A stretch of DNA of 64,000 nt from JAGTVB01 sp964624765 (GTDB lineage: Bacteria; Pseudomonadota; Gammaproteobacteria; HK1), in contig CAZUZO010000001.1 of assembly GCA_964624765.1 (NCBI GenBank), positions 1-64,000 of the forward strand, given 5' to 3'. The first letter of the stretch is position 1. Every line of letters begins with the position of its first letter. The notes under the pieces were generated by a model. That model searched no databases and was not told the origin of the DNA. It worked only from the letters and a program-made list of their open reading frames with translations. Position numbers and translations under genes: made by a program. Shown here piece by piece: positions 46,775-55,648 of this stretch.

Positions 46775-49700
46775 GTGCCCACTTTCGTACATCTCCATGT
46801 GCATAGCGAGTACTCCATCGTCGACGGTATTCTCACCATTGCGGCGCTCATCGAAGCCGTGTCCGAGGCTGACATGCCGGCGGTGGCGCTCACCGAACAG
46901 GGCAATCTGTTTTCGGTGCTGAAGTTCTATCGAACGGCGATGGCGGCGGGGGTAAAGCCTATCATCGGTGTGGATGCCTGGGTGCAAGATGAGCGGGCTG
47001 GGCGAGATCCAGCGCGGCTGGTGCTGTTGTGTCAGGACGACATCGGTTATCGTCATCTGCTCGAACTGGTCTCGCGTAGCTACACCGAAGGCCAAACCGA
47101 TGGGAGACCGATCATCCAACGTGCCTGGCTGCAGGCCGCAAGCGGTGGACTGATCGCCTTGTCCGGAGGGATGTGGGGAGATGTCGGCCGCGCATTGCTC
47201 AACGCTCAGCCCGAAGAGGCACGCGAACGGCTCGGCTGGTGGCTCGAACACTTTCCCGATCGCTATTACCTACAGCTGCAGCGAACCGGCCGCGAGGGAG
47301 AAGAGGCGTACATCCAGCAGGCGCTGGCCTTGGCCGGGCAATTCGATGTGCCGCTGGTGGCCACCAACGATGTGCGTTTCCTCACCGCCGACGATTTCGA
47401 GGCCCACGAGGCGCGGGTGTGTATCCAGGAGGGACGGACGTTGGCGGACACGCATCGCACCCAGCACTATTCCAGTCAGCAGTACCTGCGCCGTGCCGAG
47501 GAGATGGCCTCGCTGTTCCAAGATCTACCGGAAGCGCTCGAGAACGCTGTCGAGATCGCGCGCCGCTGCAACGTGGCGTTGCGTCTGGGCCAGAATTTCC
47601 TGCCGGAGTTTCCAGTGCCGCCGGGCAAAACTGCCGTGGCCTGGTTTGAAGAACAGGCCTGGCAAGGGCTCGAGGCGCGCTTGGCGAGTCCGCGGTACGC
47701 CAATATTTCAGGCGCCCGCTTCGATCGGGCGGCCTACGAAGCGCGCCTGCGGCATGAGCTCGAAGTCACTACCGGGATGGGATACGGTGGCTATTTTCTG
47801 ATCGTCGCCGATTTCATCCGCTGGGCTCGCGAGCACGACATTCCGGTGGGGCCCGGCAGGGGCTCGGGAGCCGGGTCACTGGTTGCCTACTCCCTGGGTA
47901 TCACCGATCTAGACCCGATCCTCTACGATCTGCTGTTCGAACGTTTTCTCAATCCCGAGCGGGTGTCACTGCCGGACTTCGATGTGGATTTTTGCATGGT
48001 GGGCCGGGACCGAGTCATCGAGTATGTGGCGGCGCGCTACGGCGGACATCGATACGTAGCCCAGATCATCACATTTGGCACCATGGCGGCCAAGGCTGTG
48101 GTACGTGATGTCGGTCGTGTGCTCGGCTATCCCTACGGCTTTGTCGATCAGATCGCCAAACTCATCCCCTTTGATCTCGGCATCACGTTGAATCGGGCGC
48201 TAGCGGAAGAGGAACGGCTGCGGCAACGCTACCAGGATGAGGAGGATGTGCACACCCTGATCGATCTGGCCATGCGTCTGGAAGGTTTGACCCGCAACGC
48301 CGGTCGCCACGCCGGGGGGGTGGTGATCGCCCCTGCGCCGCTCACCGAATTCACTCCTCTGTACTGCGAGCCGGGCGCCACCACGGTCGTCACCCAACTC
48401 GATAAGGACGACGTCGAGGCGGCCGGATTGGTCAAGTTCGATTTCCTCGGCCTGCGCACGCTCACCATCATCGACAGGGCGGTGAAGAACATCAACCTGG
48501 AGCTTGCCGGTGGTGCTCGCGTCGACATCACCACCATTCCCTTGGACGACCAGAAGACCTATGAGCTGATCAAGCGCGGGGCCACGACTGCGGTGTTCCA
48601 ACTGGAATCCCGTGGTATGAAGGAACTCATTCAACGCTTGTTGCCCGACTGTTTCGAGGACGTGATCGCTCTGGTGGCCCTGTTTCGCCCCGGGCCGTTG
48701 CAATCCGGAATGGTGGACGATTTCGTCGATCGCAAGCACGGTCGGGCTTCGGTGGTCTATCCCCATCCCGCCTTGCAAGCGATTCTGAAACCGACCTATG
48801 GGGTGATCCTGTATCAAGAGCAAGTGATGCAGATCGCCCAGGTTCTCGCCGGTTACACCTTGGGGAGTGCCGATTTACTGCGCCGTGCCATGGGAAAGAA
48901 AAAGCCGGTCGAAATGGCGCGACAGCGGGCGGTGTTTGTCACCGGGGCTGCCGAGCGCGGGGTGCCTGAGGTCCAGGCGAACGCCATCTTCGATCTCATG
49001 GAAAAGTTTGCCGGCTATGGCTTCAACAAATCTCACTCCGCCGCCTATGCTTTGCTCGCCTATCAGACGGCCTGGCTTAAGGCGCACTATCCGGCGGCCT
49101 TCATGGCCGCGGTGCTGTCGGCGGACATGGACAATACCGACAAGGTGGTGGGCTTCATCGAAGAGGCGAGGGAGTTTGGATTATCGGTACGTGGCCCCGA
49201 TGTCAATCGCTGCGCTTATATGTTCTCCGTTGAGGATGCGCAAACCATTCGTTATGGGCTGGGTGCTATCAAGGGCGTGGGCCAGTCGGCGGTGGAGGCG
49301 ATCATCGCTGCCCGGGAGCAACGCGGTGAGTTTACGGATCTGTTTCACTTCTGCCGTGCCGTCGATCCGCGCAAAGTGAACCGGCGGGTGGTGGAGGCCT
49401 TGATTCGGTGTGGAGCGATGGATCGCTTGGGTGTCTCCCGCGCGGCCATGATGGCAACGCTGACCCAAGCCCTGATCGCTGCGGAGCAGTCCTTGCGCGA
49501 TCACTCCGTCGGTCAGAACGATCTGTTCGGCGGGGTCGGTGGGGTGCAGCCACCCCCGCCCCAGCCGACCACCTGGGAGGATTGGTCTGAAGCGGAGCGG
49601 TTGTGCGGTGAAAAGGAGACCCTGGGCCTATACCTCACTGGCCACCCCATTACTCAGTTCGAGGCCGAGCTGGCCCATTTCACCAACCACCGCTTGGCGG

Positions 49701-50230
49701 AGGCGCGTCCGAGCTCGGGTCGCAGTGTGGTGGTGGCCGGGCTCGTGGTGGGCCTTCGCACCTTGAACAGCCGTAATGGGCGCATGGCGGTGGTCACGTT
49801 AGATGACCGCACTGGGCGCCTTGAGGCCATTCTCTATGCGGAGGTTTTCGAGCGTTCTCGCGAGGTGCTGGCTAAGGACAGGCTGCTGGTGGCGGAGGGG
49901 GAGATTGCTGCCGATGACTTTAGCGGTCGGTACGCCATGATCGTGAGGAACCTCTATGATCTGGAGCGTGCCCGGGCGCGTTTCGCTAGCCATCTGTGCA
50001 TCGAGGTGAGCGCTCAGCAACTGGGCAACGGCTTCGTCGACAAGTTGGCGGGGGTGCTAGCTCCCTATCGACAGGGCTCGACACCGGTTTGCATCCATTA
50101 CCGGCGCGCCGATGCCGCGGTCCAACTCGCCCTCGGTGATGCCTGGCGAATTCGTCCGCACGACTCATTGCTTCAGGGCCTCACAGCCCTTGCCGGCAGC
50201 GATGCTGTGAAGTTGGTCTACCGACAGTAA
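46775..50230 (+). CDS. dnaE: DNA polymerase III subunit alpha
   Basis: Catalytic subunit of the replicative polymerase, 1151 residues. It has an N-terminal PHP domain (FVHLHVHSEYSIVDG), palm-domain aspartates in LPDFDVDFCM, a helix-hairpin-helix region and a C-terminal OB fold. It starts with GTG at 46775, 12 bases after rnhB. Confidence 0.98.
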   Translation: MPTFVHLHVHSEYSIVDGILTIAALIEAVSEADMPAVALTEQGNLFSVLKFYRTAMAAGVKPIIGVDAWVQDERAGRDPARLVLLCQDDIGYRHLLELVSRSYTEGQTDGRPIIQRAWLQAASGGLIALSGGMWGDVGRALLNAQPEEARERLGWWLEHFPDRYYLQLQRTGREGEEAYIQQALALAGQFDVPLVATNDVRFLTADDFEAHEARVCIQEGRTLADTHRTQHYSSQQYLRRAEEMASLFQDLPEALENAVEIARRCNVALRLGQNFLPEFPVPPGKTAVAWFEEQAWQGLEARLASPRYANISGARFDRAAYEARLRHELEVTTGMGYGGYFLIVADFIRWAREHDIPVGPGRGSGAGSLVAYSLGITDLDPILYDLLFERFLNPERVSLPDFDVDFCMVGRDRVIEYVAARYGGHRYVAQIITFGTMAAKAVVRDVGRVLGYPYGFVDQIAKLIPFDLGITLNRALAEEERLRQRYQDEEDVHTLIDLAMRLEGLTRNAGRHAGGVVIAPAPLTEFTPLYCEPGATTVVTQLDKDDVEAAGLVKFDFLGLRTLTIIDRAVKNINLELAGGARVDITTIPLDDQKTYELIKRGATTAVFQLESRGMKELIQRLLPDCFEDVIALVALFRPGPLQSGMVDDFVDRKHGRASVVYPHPALQAILKPTYGVILYQEQVMQIAQVLAGYTLGSADLLRRAMGKKKPVEMARQRAVFVTGAAERGVPEVQANAIFDLMEKFAGYGFNKSHSAAYALLAYQTAWLKAHYPAAFMAAVLSADMDNTDKVVGFIEEAREFGLSVRGPDVNRCAYMFSVEDAQTIRYGLGAIKGVGQSAVEAIIAAREQRGEFTDLFHFCRAVDPRKVNRRVVEALIRCGAMDRLGVSRAAMMATLTQALIAAEQSLRDHSVGQNDLFGGVGGVQPPPPQPTTWEDWSEAERLCGEKETLGLYLTGHPITQFEAELAHFTNHRLAEARPSSGRSVVVAGLVVGLRTLNSRNGRMAVVTLDDRTGRLEAILYAEVFERSREVLAKDRLLVAEGEIAADDFSGRYAMIVRNLYDLERARARFASHLCIEVSAQQLGNGFVDKLAGVLAPYRQGSTPVCIHYRRADAAVQLALGDAWRIRPHDSLLQGLTALAGSDAVKLVYRQ

Positions 50231-50253
50231 CAGGCCATCTTAAGAAGATTAGC

Positions 50254-50453
50254 GTTGGTCATCGTTTCGGCCGTTTGATGGCCTCTGCCTGGGGGCAGCC
50301 GACCCGGGGCCGCAAGGGACGCCGTGAAGACGTCCCTGTCGGCTTGGGTCCGGCCGCCTCCGCACACACCCTTGCCGCAAGGGGTGCGGCTGCCGAAGGC
50401 GTGGGCACCGCGACCGCGTGCTCCAGAGCAACTCTGACGAAACGATGACCATG
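50254..50453 (+). repeat. Family C repeat, full length (copy C3)
   Basis: About 200 bases with ends TTGGTCATCGTTTCGGC and CTGACGAAACGATGACC. The interior has GACGTCCCTGTCGGCTTGGG. It is the most complete copy and lies just after dnaE. The following 50454-50583 contain no gene or clear terminator. Confidence 0.88.
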
Positions 50454-50583
50454 TCCAGAAGATTTACACATCAATACGCTCAACCGTGAGCTTACTTATT
50501 TTACCTGGATAGTGGTCTTGACAATCGGATCCACTTTAACGGTCCGCAGTTGAATCGGTTTTTCGTCTGATAAGGGACGGGGT

Positions 50584-51945
50584 TCAGGGTGAGCACTCGC
50601 TGAGCGCTGAATTGGCCAGCTCGACGAGCGACTCGAGCAGGACCTGACAGCCGGCCTGCAGGTGCGGATCGGAGACGTCTTCATCGGGATGATGGCTGAG
50701 GCCGCCTTTGCAAGGGATGAAGATCATACCGCTGGGCACTCGTGTCGCCAGCGGGTAGGCGTCATGGCCCGCTCCGCTCACAATCGGCCGATACGACAAA
50801 TGCAGTCGGGCTGCCGCCTTCGAGATAATGTTGCGTATCTCGGGATCAAAGTCGATCGACGACAATGAAAGCGTTCGGTTGACTTCGGACTCGACAGAAC
50901 ACTCGCACGAAAGGTTCTTGATGGTGCGCCGGATTTGCGTTTCAAGCACATCCAACTCGGATTCCTTCGGCGACCTCAAGTCGATGGTGAAACTCACCTC
51001 TCCTGCGATCGTGTTGGGGGAATTGGGACACACATCGAACCGTCCGACGGTGAATCTCAAGTCATCGGAAAGGGAAACGGATAACTGGTCCATGGATTGG
51101 ATCGCGGCACAGGCGGCCCGCAACGCATCCTTGCGGTACGCACGCGGCGTTGTCCCGGCGTGGGCCTGTTGACCCACCAGCCTGACTTCCAGGCGGCGGG
51201 CTCCCTGGATTTCGGTGACAACGCCGATAGCCACCTGCTCTGCTTCAAGCACAGGACCTTGCTCGATGTGGGCTTCTACGTAACATGCGACGGTTGGGGG
51301 AGCGGCAACGGGAACCGGATTGAGTTTGAGGGCTTGCTTGACGCTGACGCCGTCGCGATCGGTGAGCGCCAGGGCGTCAGCAAGGGTAAGGGCTCCTGAA
51401 AACACGCTCGCGCCGAGGGCGGGATGGCGAAATCGGCAGCCCTCTTCATTGGTCCACACGGCCACGCCGATCGGGGCCTGGGTGGGGATGGCGTGCTCCT
51501 CTAGGGCTTGCAGAACCTCAAGTCCCGCAAGAACCCCGTAAACGCCATCGTACATCCCTCCGTTCGGTTGGGTATCCAGGTGACTGCCGGTCAGGACCAC
51601 CGGGCGATGGGCGTCGGTGCCTGGCCGAATCACAAACAGATTGGCGATCTCATCGGCTGAGATGGCAAAACCCGCGGTCCGACACCAATCCGAGAACAGG
51701 GTGCGTCCTTGGTAGTCTTCCCGGCTCAAAGCCAGGCGCGAGCAGCCCCCCGTCGGGGTGCGTCCGATGTTGGCCATGGCCTTCAACCGTTCGACCAGCC
51801 GAGGCAGTCGGATTCTGGGATGCCGTTCGCTGCCACTCGGCGAGTCCGTTTGGTTTGAAGAGCATCTGGTATCGAGGCTATCCACTGTCCGGTGTTCGAT
51901 GTCGAGCAGATGGGCCGGATTTCCGAATCTCACGAATCTCGTCAT
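50584..51945 (-). CDS. M20-family amidohydrolase (allantoate/N-carbamoyl amino acid type)
   Basis: Zinc-dependent amidase of the family that includes allantoate amidohydrolase, N-carbamoyl-L-amino-acid hydrolase and beta-ureidopropionase. Metal-binding motifs are TGSHLDTQPNGGMYDGVYGV and WTNEEGCRF. Dimerisation-domain motifs are HIEQGPVLE and GQQAHAGTTP, and HHPDEDV is near the end. I take the ATG at 51945 (453 residues), although the frame is open to 52017 and the first 60 residues are not conserved. The substrate cannot be told from sequence, and no pathway genes are adjacent. Confidence 0.88.
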   Translation of the reverse strand: MTRFVRFGNPAHLLDIEHRTVDSLDTRCSSNQTDSPSGSERHPRIRLPRLVERLKAMANIGRTPTGGCSRLALSREDYQGRTLFSDWCRTAGFAISADEIANLFVIRPGTDAHRPVVLTGSHLDTQPNGGMYDGVYGVLAGLEVLQALEEHAIPTQAPIGVAVWTNEEGCRFRHPALGASVFSGALTLADALALTDRDGVSVKQALKLNPVPVAAPPTVACYVEAHIEQGPVLEAEQVAIGVVTEIQGARRLEVRLVGQQAHAGTTPRAYRKDALRAACAAIQSMDQLSVSLSDDLRFTVGRFDVCPNSPNTIAGEVSFTIDLRSPKESELDVLETQIRRTIKNLSCECSVESEVNRTLSLSSIDFDPEIRNIISKAAARLHLSYRPIVSGAGHDAYPLATRVPSGMIFIPCKGGLSHHPDEDVSDPHLQAGCQVLLESLVELANSALSECSP

Positions 51946-52137
51946 CGCCGATAGCGGGTGCTCTTGCGATGCTCGTCTGTCTGCGTGTGTTTCGTGGGCA
52001 TCCTCGCCTGACTTCACGCGCTAGCTCTATGTCAGTGACGTCAGCGTAATTCCCGATTACGCAATCTCTCAAGAAACAAAACTGAAAGCAGCCGTTTTCA
52101 TGTCACCTTGTACCTCACGCGCGTTTCTTACAGAACA

Positions 52138-52159
52138 CCAACCCCGCGCGCGGGGTTGG
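52138..52159. other. Perfect 22-base G+C palindrome
   Basis: The half-site CCAACCCCGCG is followed by its exact complement. It lies in the gap between the amidohydrolase and copy A10. It could be a hairpin or half of a small repeat. No T-run follows. Confidence 0.55.
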
Positions 52160-52166
52160 GATGCTC

Positions 52167-52309
52167 AGAGGTTGTGAAAAAACCTGCTACACGACCCGAT
52201 AGCGGCGTTGGGCGGTGCTCGCTCCTCGCCTATCTATCTGATATGTCTCGTCGCTGCGCGCCGTCCGCCTGGCTTTCGGGCTGCTCGCGACGGTTTTTTC
52301 ACAACCTCT
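52167..52309 (-). repeat. Family A repeat, full length (copy A10)
   Basis: 143 bases in reverse orientation with perfect 18-base inverted ends AGAGGTTGTGAAAAAACC and GGTTTTTTCACAACCTCT. The interior reads as the complement of copy A3. It lies directly beside the RAYT remnant. Confidence 0.94.
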
Positions 52310-52315
52310 CAGCGC

Positions 52316-52595
52316 TTAGATCGGCTCCTTGAACCGCTCCCCATCGAGTGCCCAACCCTTGTGTGTGCATTCGCGGATTTCCGCCAGATCGTTGCTGGAA
52401 ATCGCTGCCTGGAACAATTCCCGGTAGGCGCTCTGCCTGTCTGCCTCGCTGCGGCCCAATCGCAGATATTCCTCGTGGGCCCTCAACCCGTCAGCGTTCA
52501 ATTCCGACTCGCCCTGTGCATGATGGCGATTTGTTGCCACGCTGGATAATGTCCTGTGGCTGGCCAGGGATGATGCAGCGGGGAAGGCGGGCCAT
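52316..52595 (-). pseudogene. RAYT (REP-associated tyrosine transposase) remnant, internally deleted
   Basis: On the minus strand, translation from 52595 gives MARLPRCIIPGQPQDIIQRG, the typical RAYT N terminus. From about 52540 another frame gives the typical RAYT C terminus (HEEYLRLGRSEADRQSAYRE, then IRECTHKGWALDGERFKE). The catalytic HUH/tyrosine core between them is gone and the frame is broken at the junction. RAYTs normally have more than 200 residues and mobilise REP sequences. The upstream sequence GGGGTCAGACACGACATT (minus strand) resembles RAYT-associated flanks. Confidence 0.85.
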
Positions 52596-52730
52596 GGGGG
52601 TTCATGGTATGGAAAATAGCATCAAGGCGTTAAGATAGCATAAAATGTCGTGTCTGACCCCATTTTCCTTTTCTTAACAATGCGTTAGCGGTAGAAACTT
52701 AATAGCCGATAGATTAAGGAGGTAATGACT

Positions 52731-52889
52731 ATGCAGAACGAATATACCGCTGTTGTGAAGCAAGAAGGCGATTGGTGGGTGGGTTGGATTGAAGAAGTAC
52801 TCGGCGTAAATTGCCAGGAAAAAACCTATGAGGAACTGAAAGAAACCTTGGAAGTAACGCTGAGAGAGGCGCTGGAGCTCAATCGTTAG
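52731..52889 (+). CDS. HicB-like small protein, orphan
   Basis: 52 residues: EYTAVVKQEGDWWVGWIEEV followed by LGVNCQEKTYEELKETLEV. This is the partial RNase-H-like fold of HicB-type antitoxins, without the C-terminal DNA-binding domain. An excellent ribosome-binding site AAGGAGGT ends seven bases before the ATG, so it is probably expressed. No hicA toxin gene is next to it. Lower G+C than the surroundings suggests acquisition. Confidence 0.8.
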   Translation: MQNEYTAVVKQEGDWWVGWIEEVLGVNCQEKTYEELKETLEVTLREALELNR

Positions 52890-52900
52890 GGCACAAGACC

Positions 52901-53092
52901 ATGACCTATTACCTACGCTGCACGCTATGCCGAGCGAGACCGCGCGCTGGCCGAAACCGAACCTACCGAACTGGCGCCTACAGCATGCAAGCGATCGCCG
53001 AGCATTTCGGTGTCAGCCGTATGACCGTCAGCCGGCCGGTGAAGCACCGTGAAAGGACGCGCGGTTCATCCGATGGGCGATGTGAGTTCTGA
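52901..53092 (+). pseudogene. Helix-turn-helix fragment, probable RAYT/transposase C terminus
   Basis: An open stretch encodes YRTGAYSMQAIAEHFGVSRM and TVSRPVKHRE, a helix-turn-helix of the kind that ends some RAYT proteins. A neighbouring frame just upstream gives YAERDRALAET, which would join it after a frameshift. The region therefore looks like a decayed transposase end, not an intact gene. Confidence 0.45.
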
Positions 53093-53242
53093 CCCTGAAG
53101 GCGAAACGTTTGACGATCCCACCGGCGAGGGGTTAGTGTTGAGAGGTGCCGCCGTCCTTTTGTCGAGGGACGCGAGCGCTTGGGCACACGTTGGGGTGGC
53201 GCTCACGCTCACGAACGGCAAAGCCCGCGCACTGCCTCACTC

Positions 53243-53261
53243 AGAGCTTGTGAAAAACCGC
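53243..53261 (+). repeat. Family A repeat, left-end fragment (copy A11)
   Basis: Only the left inverted end remains: AGAGCTTGTGAAAAACCG. The rest of 53093-53298 shows no gene or other element. Confidence 0.6.
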
Positions 53262-53331
53262 TCAGGAGTGGTTAATTGCCAGCATCTATATCCTCCCTTT
53301 GGTGATGGTGGCCCTTATGCAGTTACCTAAA

Positions 53332-54693
53332 ATGACCGTATCGTTCCGATCCATCTTGGCGTTATGCGCCGTTCTCTTACTTGCGTTGCCGGTGCTCGGC
53401 CAGCCGACCGGGGATCCGCGCGTCCGCGAGGCCCAAACGCTTTTGACTGAGCAGAATTTTAGCCCGGGTCCAGTCGACGGGATTTTAGGGCCCCGAACCC
53501 TAAGCGCCATCTTACGGTTCCAGATCGACCGCGGCTTGTCACCGACTCGGGAGCTGGATGAGATCACTTTCGAGGCGCTGCGATCCGCTGGCACACCGCG
53601 CCAGGGTGATGCACCTGCAAGGGAAGCGGTGGTGAGTTCTGCCCAACCGAGAGAAACCGCCACACCCACTGAGCTGCAGGAGGCCGAGGCCACTTCAAGG
53701 GCGCGTGTAGAGGATGCTGACGACGCCAGGACCGACGTTCAGCCTCGTGAGACAGAAGTGCCACCGGAGCAGGCGAGGCGCGTGCCTGAGAGCGGTCAAG
53801 CGATTGCCGTCACCCGGCCCTTATCTGAGGCTCGCAGGCCCGCCGAGCATACCCTTGCTCAGGCCGAGGAGGTGTCGACTGTCGAATCAAGGGAACTCGC
53901 CCAAGAAGTGCGGCCGGAGACCGCCTCAGGGCCCGGTGAAGAGGCGTCCGAGACGCTTTCCTCGCGGCTGCCCTTCGAGTTCAACATGGAAAACGCTTTG
54001 TTTATCGGATTGCTGGTGTTCGCAGGGATGGCTGTCCTCGCGGCTGTCTACACCAGCATTCGTGGCAGAGAGTCCAAACAGGCCGAGTCCCCCGATCATT
54101 TGGCAGCCGATGAGCCGACCATTCTCGCGAGTCTCTCGGACCGGGATCCGGAGGCGACGATCATCAGCCCTGTCCAGGCAACGGTGACTTTACCTCCCGA
54201 AGCGACCGTGACCGCGCCAACCGAGGCAACCATGAGGAGTGTCACCGAGCGGGAGCAGTCTTCCCGCACCGAGCCGCCGCCCCCCGAAGAGGTCACGCAG
54301 GCTGTGCGCTCAGAGCTCTTTCCTGAGTTGGAGCTGGGCCCAGGACGGGGGACGTTCGAGCTGAAGGCGCCGCTTTTCAACGAGCCACCGCAGGAAGATC
54401 CACTCGCCGATTTGAATGTTCATCTGGCGTTTGAGCGCTTCGACCAAGCCGAGGCGCTGGTCAAGGATGCGATCGAGAGATATCCTCAGCGCCACGAGTA
54501 TATCTTACGGTTGCTGGAGGTCTACACTGCGGCCAGGAATCCGGTGGCCTTCGAGTTGTACGCGAAAGCTCTGCGCGAGGCGGTCGGCGCCCATAGCCCG
54601 TTGATGGCAGCAGCGCTTAGATGGTGGGATACGATCAGCCCCGAGCAACCGTTATTTAAGGAGCCGCTTGAAGAGGAGGTGCGCGGAACTTAG
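53332..54693 (+). CDS. FimV-like envelope protein with peptidoglycan-binding domain
   Basis: 453 residues from the ATG at 53332. It has a signal peptide (SILALCAVLLLALPVLG), a peptidoglycan-binding_1 domain at about 30-85 (REAQTLLTEQNFSPGPVDGI), a Pro/Glu-rich linker, a transmembrane helix near 220-240 (ALFIGLLVFAGMAVLAAVY), a second acidic linker, and a C-terminal TPR-like module (LADLNVHLAFERFDQAEALV). This copies the FimV plan (periplasmic wall-binding part, one helix, cytoplasmic TPR) with a different wall-binding domain. FimV organises pili and cell poles; a similar role here is inference. Confidence 0.8.
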   Translation: MTVSFRSILALCAVLLLALPVLGQPTGDPRVREAQTLLTEQNFSPGPVDGILGPRTLSAILRFQIDRGLSPTRELDEITFEALRSAGTPRQGDAPAREAVVSSAQPRETATPTELQEAEATSRARVEDADDARTDVQPRETEVPPEQARRVPESGQAIAVTRPLSEARRPAEHTLAQAEEVSTVESRELAQEVRPETASGPGEEASETLSSRLPFEFNMENALFIGLLVFAGMAVLAAVYTSIRGRESKQAESPDHLAADEPTILASLSDRDPEATIISPVQATVTLPPEATVTAPTEATMRSVTEREQSSRTEPPPPEEVTQAVRSELFPELELGPGRGTFELKAPLFNEPPQEDPLADLNVHLAFERFDQAEALVKDAIERYPQRHEYILRLLEVYTAARNPVAFELYAKALREAVGAHSPLMAAALRWWDTISPEQPLFKEPLEEEVRGT

Positions 54694-54700
54694 CGTTGAG

Positions 54701-54779
54701 TCAGATAGATAGGCAAGGAGCGATCACCGTCCAACGTGGCTATCGATCGGGTTGTGTGGCAGGTTTTTTCACAACCTCT
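54701..54779 (+). repeat. Family A repeat, right fragment (copy A12)
   Basis: Starts within the interior (TCAGATAGATAGGCAAGGAG) and ends GGTTTTTTCACAACCTCT. The left half is missing. It follows the FimV-like gene. Confidence 0.75.
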
Positions 54780-54926
54780 GAGAAAGCGTTGCCGCCCAGG
54801 CTATCCGCTTCGGCCGGGGTTTCGCCAAGCTAGGATGCATAGGGCGACACCTTGCTCCCAGGTTCGGATCAAAGCGCCCTCTATCCTTGGGAAGCGTTCA
54901 CCGAGGCCACGATTGCCAAGGCTGGC

Positions 54927-54987
54927 AGCGCCGGTGGGGCCGATGCCGCCAGCACTCGGGCTGGCAGGGCACGGCCCCACCGGCGCT
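54927..54987. terminator. Strong G+C hairpin downstream of the fmdB-like gene
   Basis: Perfect 15-base arms AGCGCCGGTGGGGCC (54927-54941) and GGCCCCACCGGCGCT (54973-54987) with a 31-base loop that can itself pair partly. It sits 27 bases beyond the stop of the minus-strand fmdB-like gene. It has no T-run, so it would act as an mRNA-stabilising or Rho-linked structure more than a classic terminator. Confidence 0.5.
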
Positions 54988-55013
54988 GGCCATCGCGGCT
55001 CGCGAGGCCTCGG

Positions 55014-55256
55014 CTAGTTAAGCCCGCAGACCCCGCCGCCGCACGGTCCGCCAGCACCAGAAGACGAACATCCCCCACCGTAGTCAACCGTGCCCTTCGT
55101 CATTAATCCGATACCGCCCGTCACCACCCGGCGCACAGGCTCTCCCGTTTCCGGATCGACACGCAACGGCTCATCGGTCATGCGTTGAACCATTTCGAAG
55201 CGCCGCGGTGATGACTTGCCGTCGGCTGGGATGGTTTCGTACACATAGGTCGGCAT
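55014..55256 (-). CDS. FmdB-like protein without zinc-ribbon cysteines
   Basis: 80 residues: TYVYETIP at the start, FEMVQRMTDEPLRVDPETGE, VRRVVTGGIGL and a Gly/Cys-rich tail (CSSSGAGGPCGGGVCGLN). The layout is that of FmdB-family proteins, but the two CXXC pairs of the zinc ribbon are replaced (IPADG and DPETG). The only cysteines are in the tail. The function is unknown. Confidence 0.8.
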   Translation of the reverse strand: MPTYVYETIPADGKSSPRRFEMVQRMTDEPLRVDPETGEPVRRVVTGGIGLMTKGTVDYGGGCSSSGAGGPCGGGVCGLN

Positions 55257-55424
55257 AGTACGTTACTCTCCTTGCTGTATATGACTTAAGCGAAATACAC
55301 CTGCCAGAGCAGTTTTCTCAGTGCGCCTAATATAGCTTATCGGACGCTTGCCTCCCAGACGGTAGGTCGCTACCGAGGCTTTTCACTCTATTGCAGGCCG
55401 AAGCCGATTGCTGGGCGCGACTTC

Positions 55425-55567
55425 AGAGCTTGTGAAAAAACCTGCTACACAACCCGATAGCCACGTTGGGCGGTGCTCGCTCCTCGCCTATCGGTCTGAT
55501 ATGTCTCTCGGCTTGGCGCTGTCCGCCTTGCTCTCGGGTCGTTCGCGACGGTTTTTTCACAACCTCT
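55425..55567 (-). repeat. Family A repeat, full length (copy A13)
   Basis: 143 bases, reverse orientation, ends AGAGCTTGTGAAAAAACC and GGTTTTTTCACAACCTCT. It lies between the fmdB-like gene and zur, 32 bases before the candidate Zur box. Between 55257 and 55424 no other feature is visible. Confidence 0.93.
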
Positions 55568-55599
55568 CAGTGCCCTCGCGCTGATCGGTTTGAAAATCA

Positions 55600-55622
55600 G
55601 AAATGTTATGGGATACCATTCT
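55600..55622. promoter_or_regulatory. zur: Candidate Zur box upstream of zur
   Basis: The left half GAAATGTTAT is identical to the gammaproteobacterial Zur consensus. After three bases the right half ATACCATT matches partly. I count 17 of 22 defined positions. It lies 27 bases before the proposed start of zur, in the position expected for autoregulation. Confidence 0.65.
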
Positions 55623-55648
55623 CGTTGCCCTTCCGTGGATCCACCATT

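Noticed and set aside
52108..52332. Short open frames inside family A repeats
   Set aside because: The same translation (about SRRCAPSAWLSGCSRRFF) appears from several repeat copies. It comes from the element sequence and not from a conserved gene.
53049..53330. 93-codon open frame upstream of the FimV-like gene
   Set aside because: It overlaps the HTH remnant and a family A fragment, has no recognisable product and overlaps the FimV-like start.
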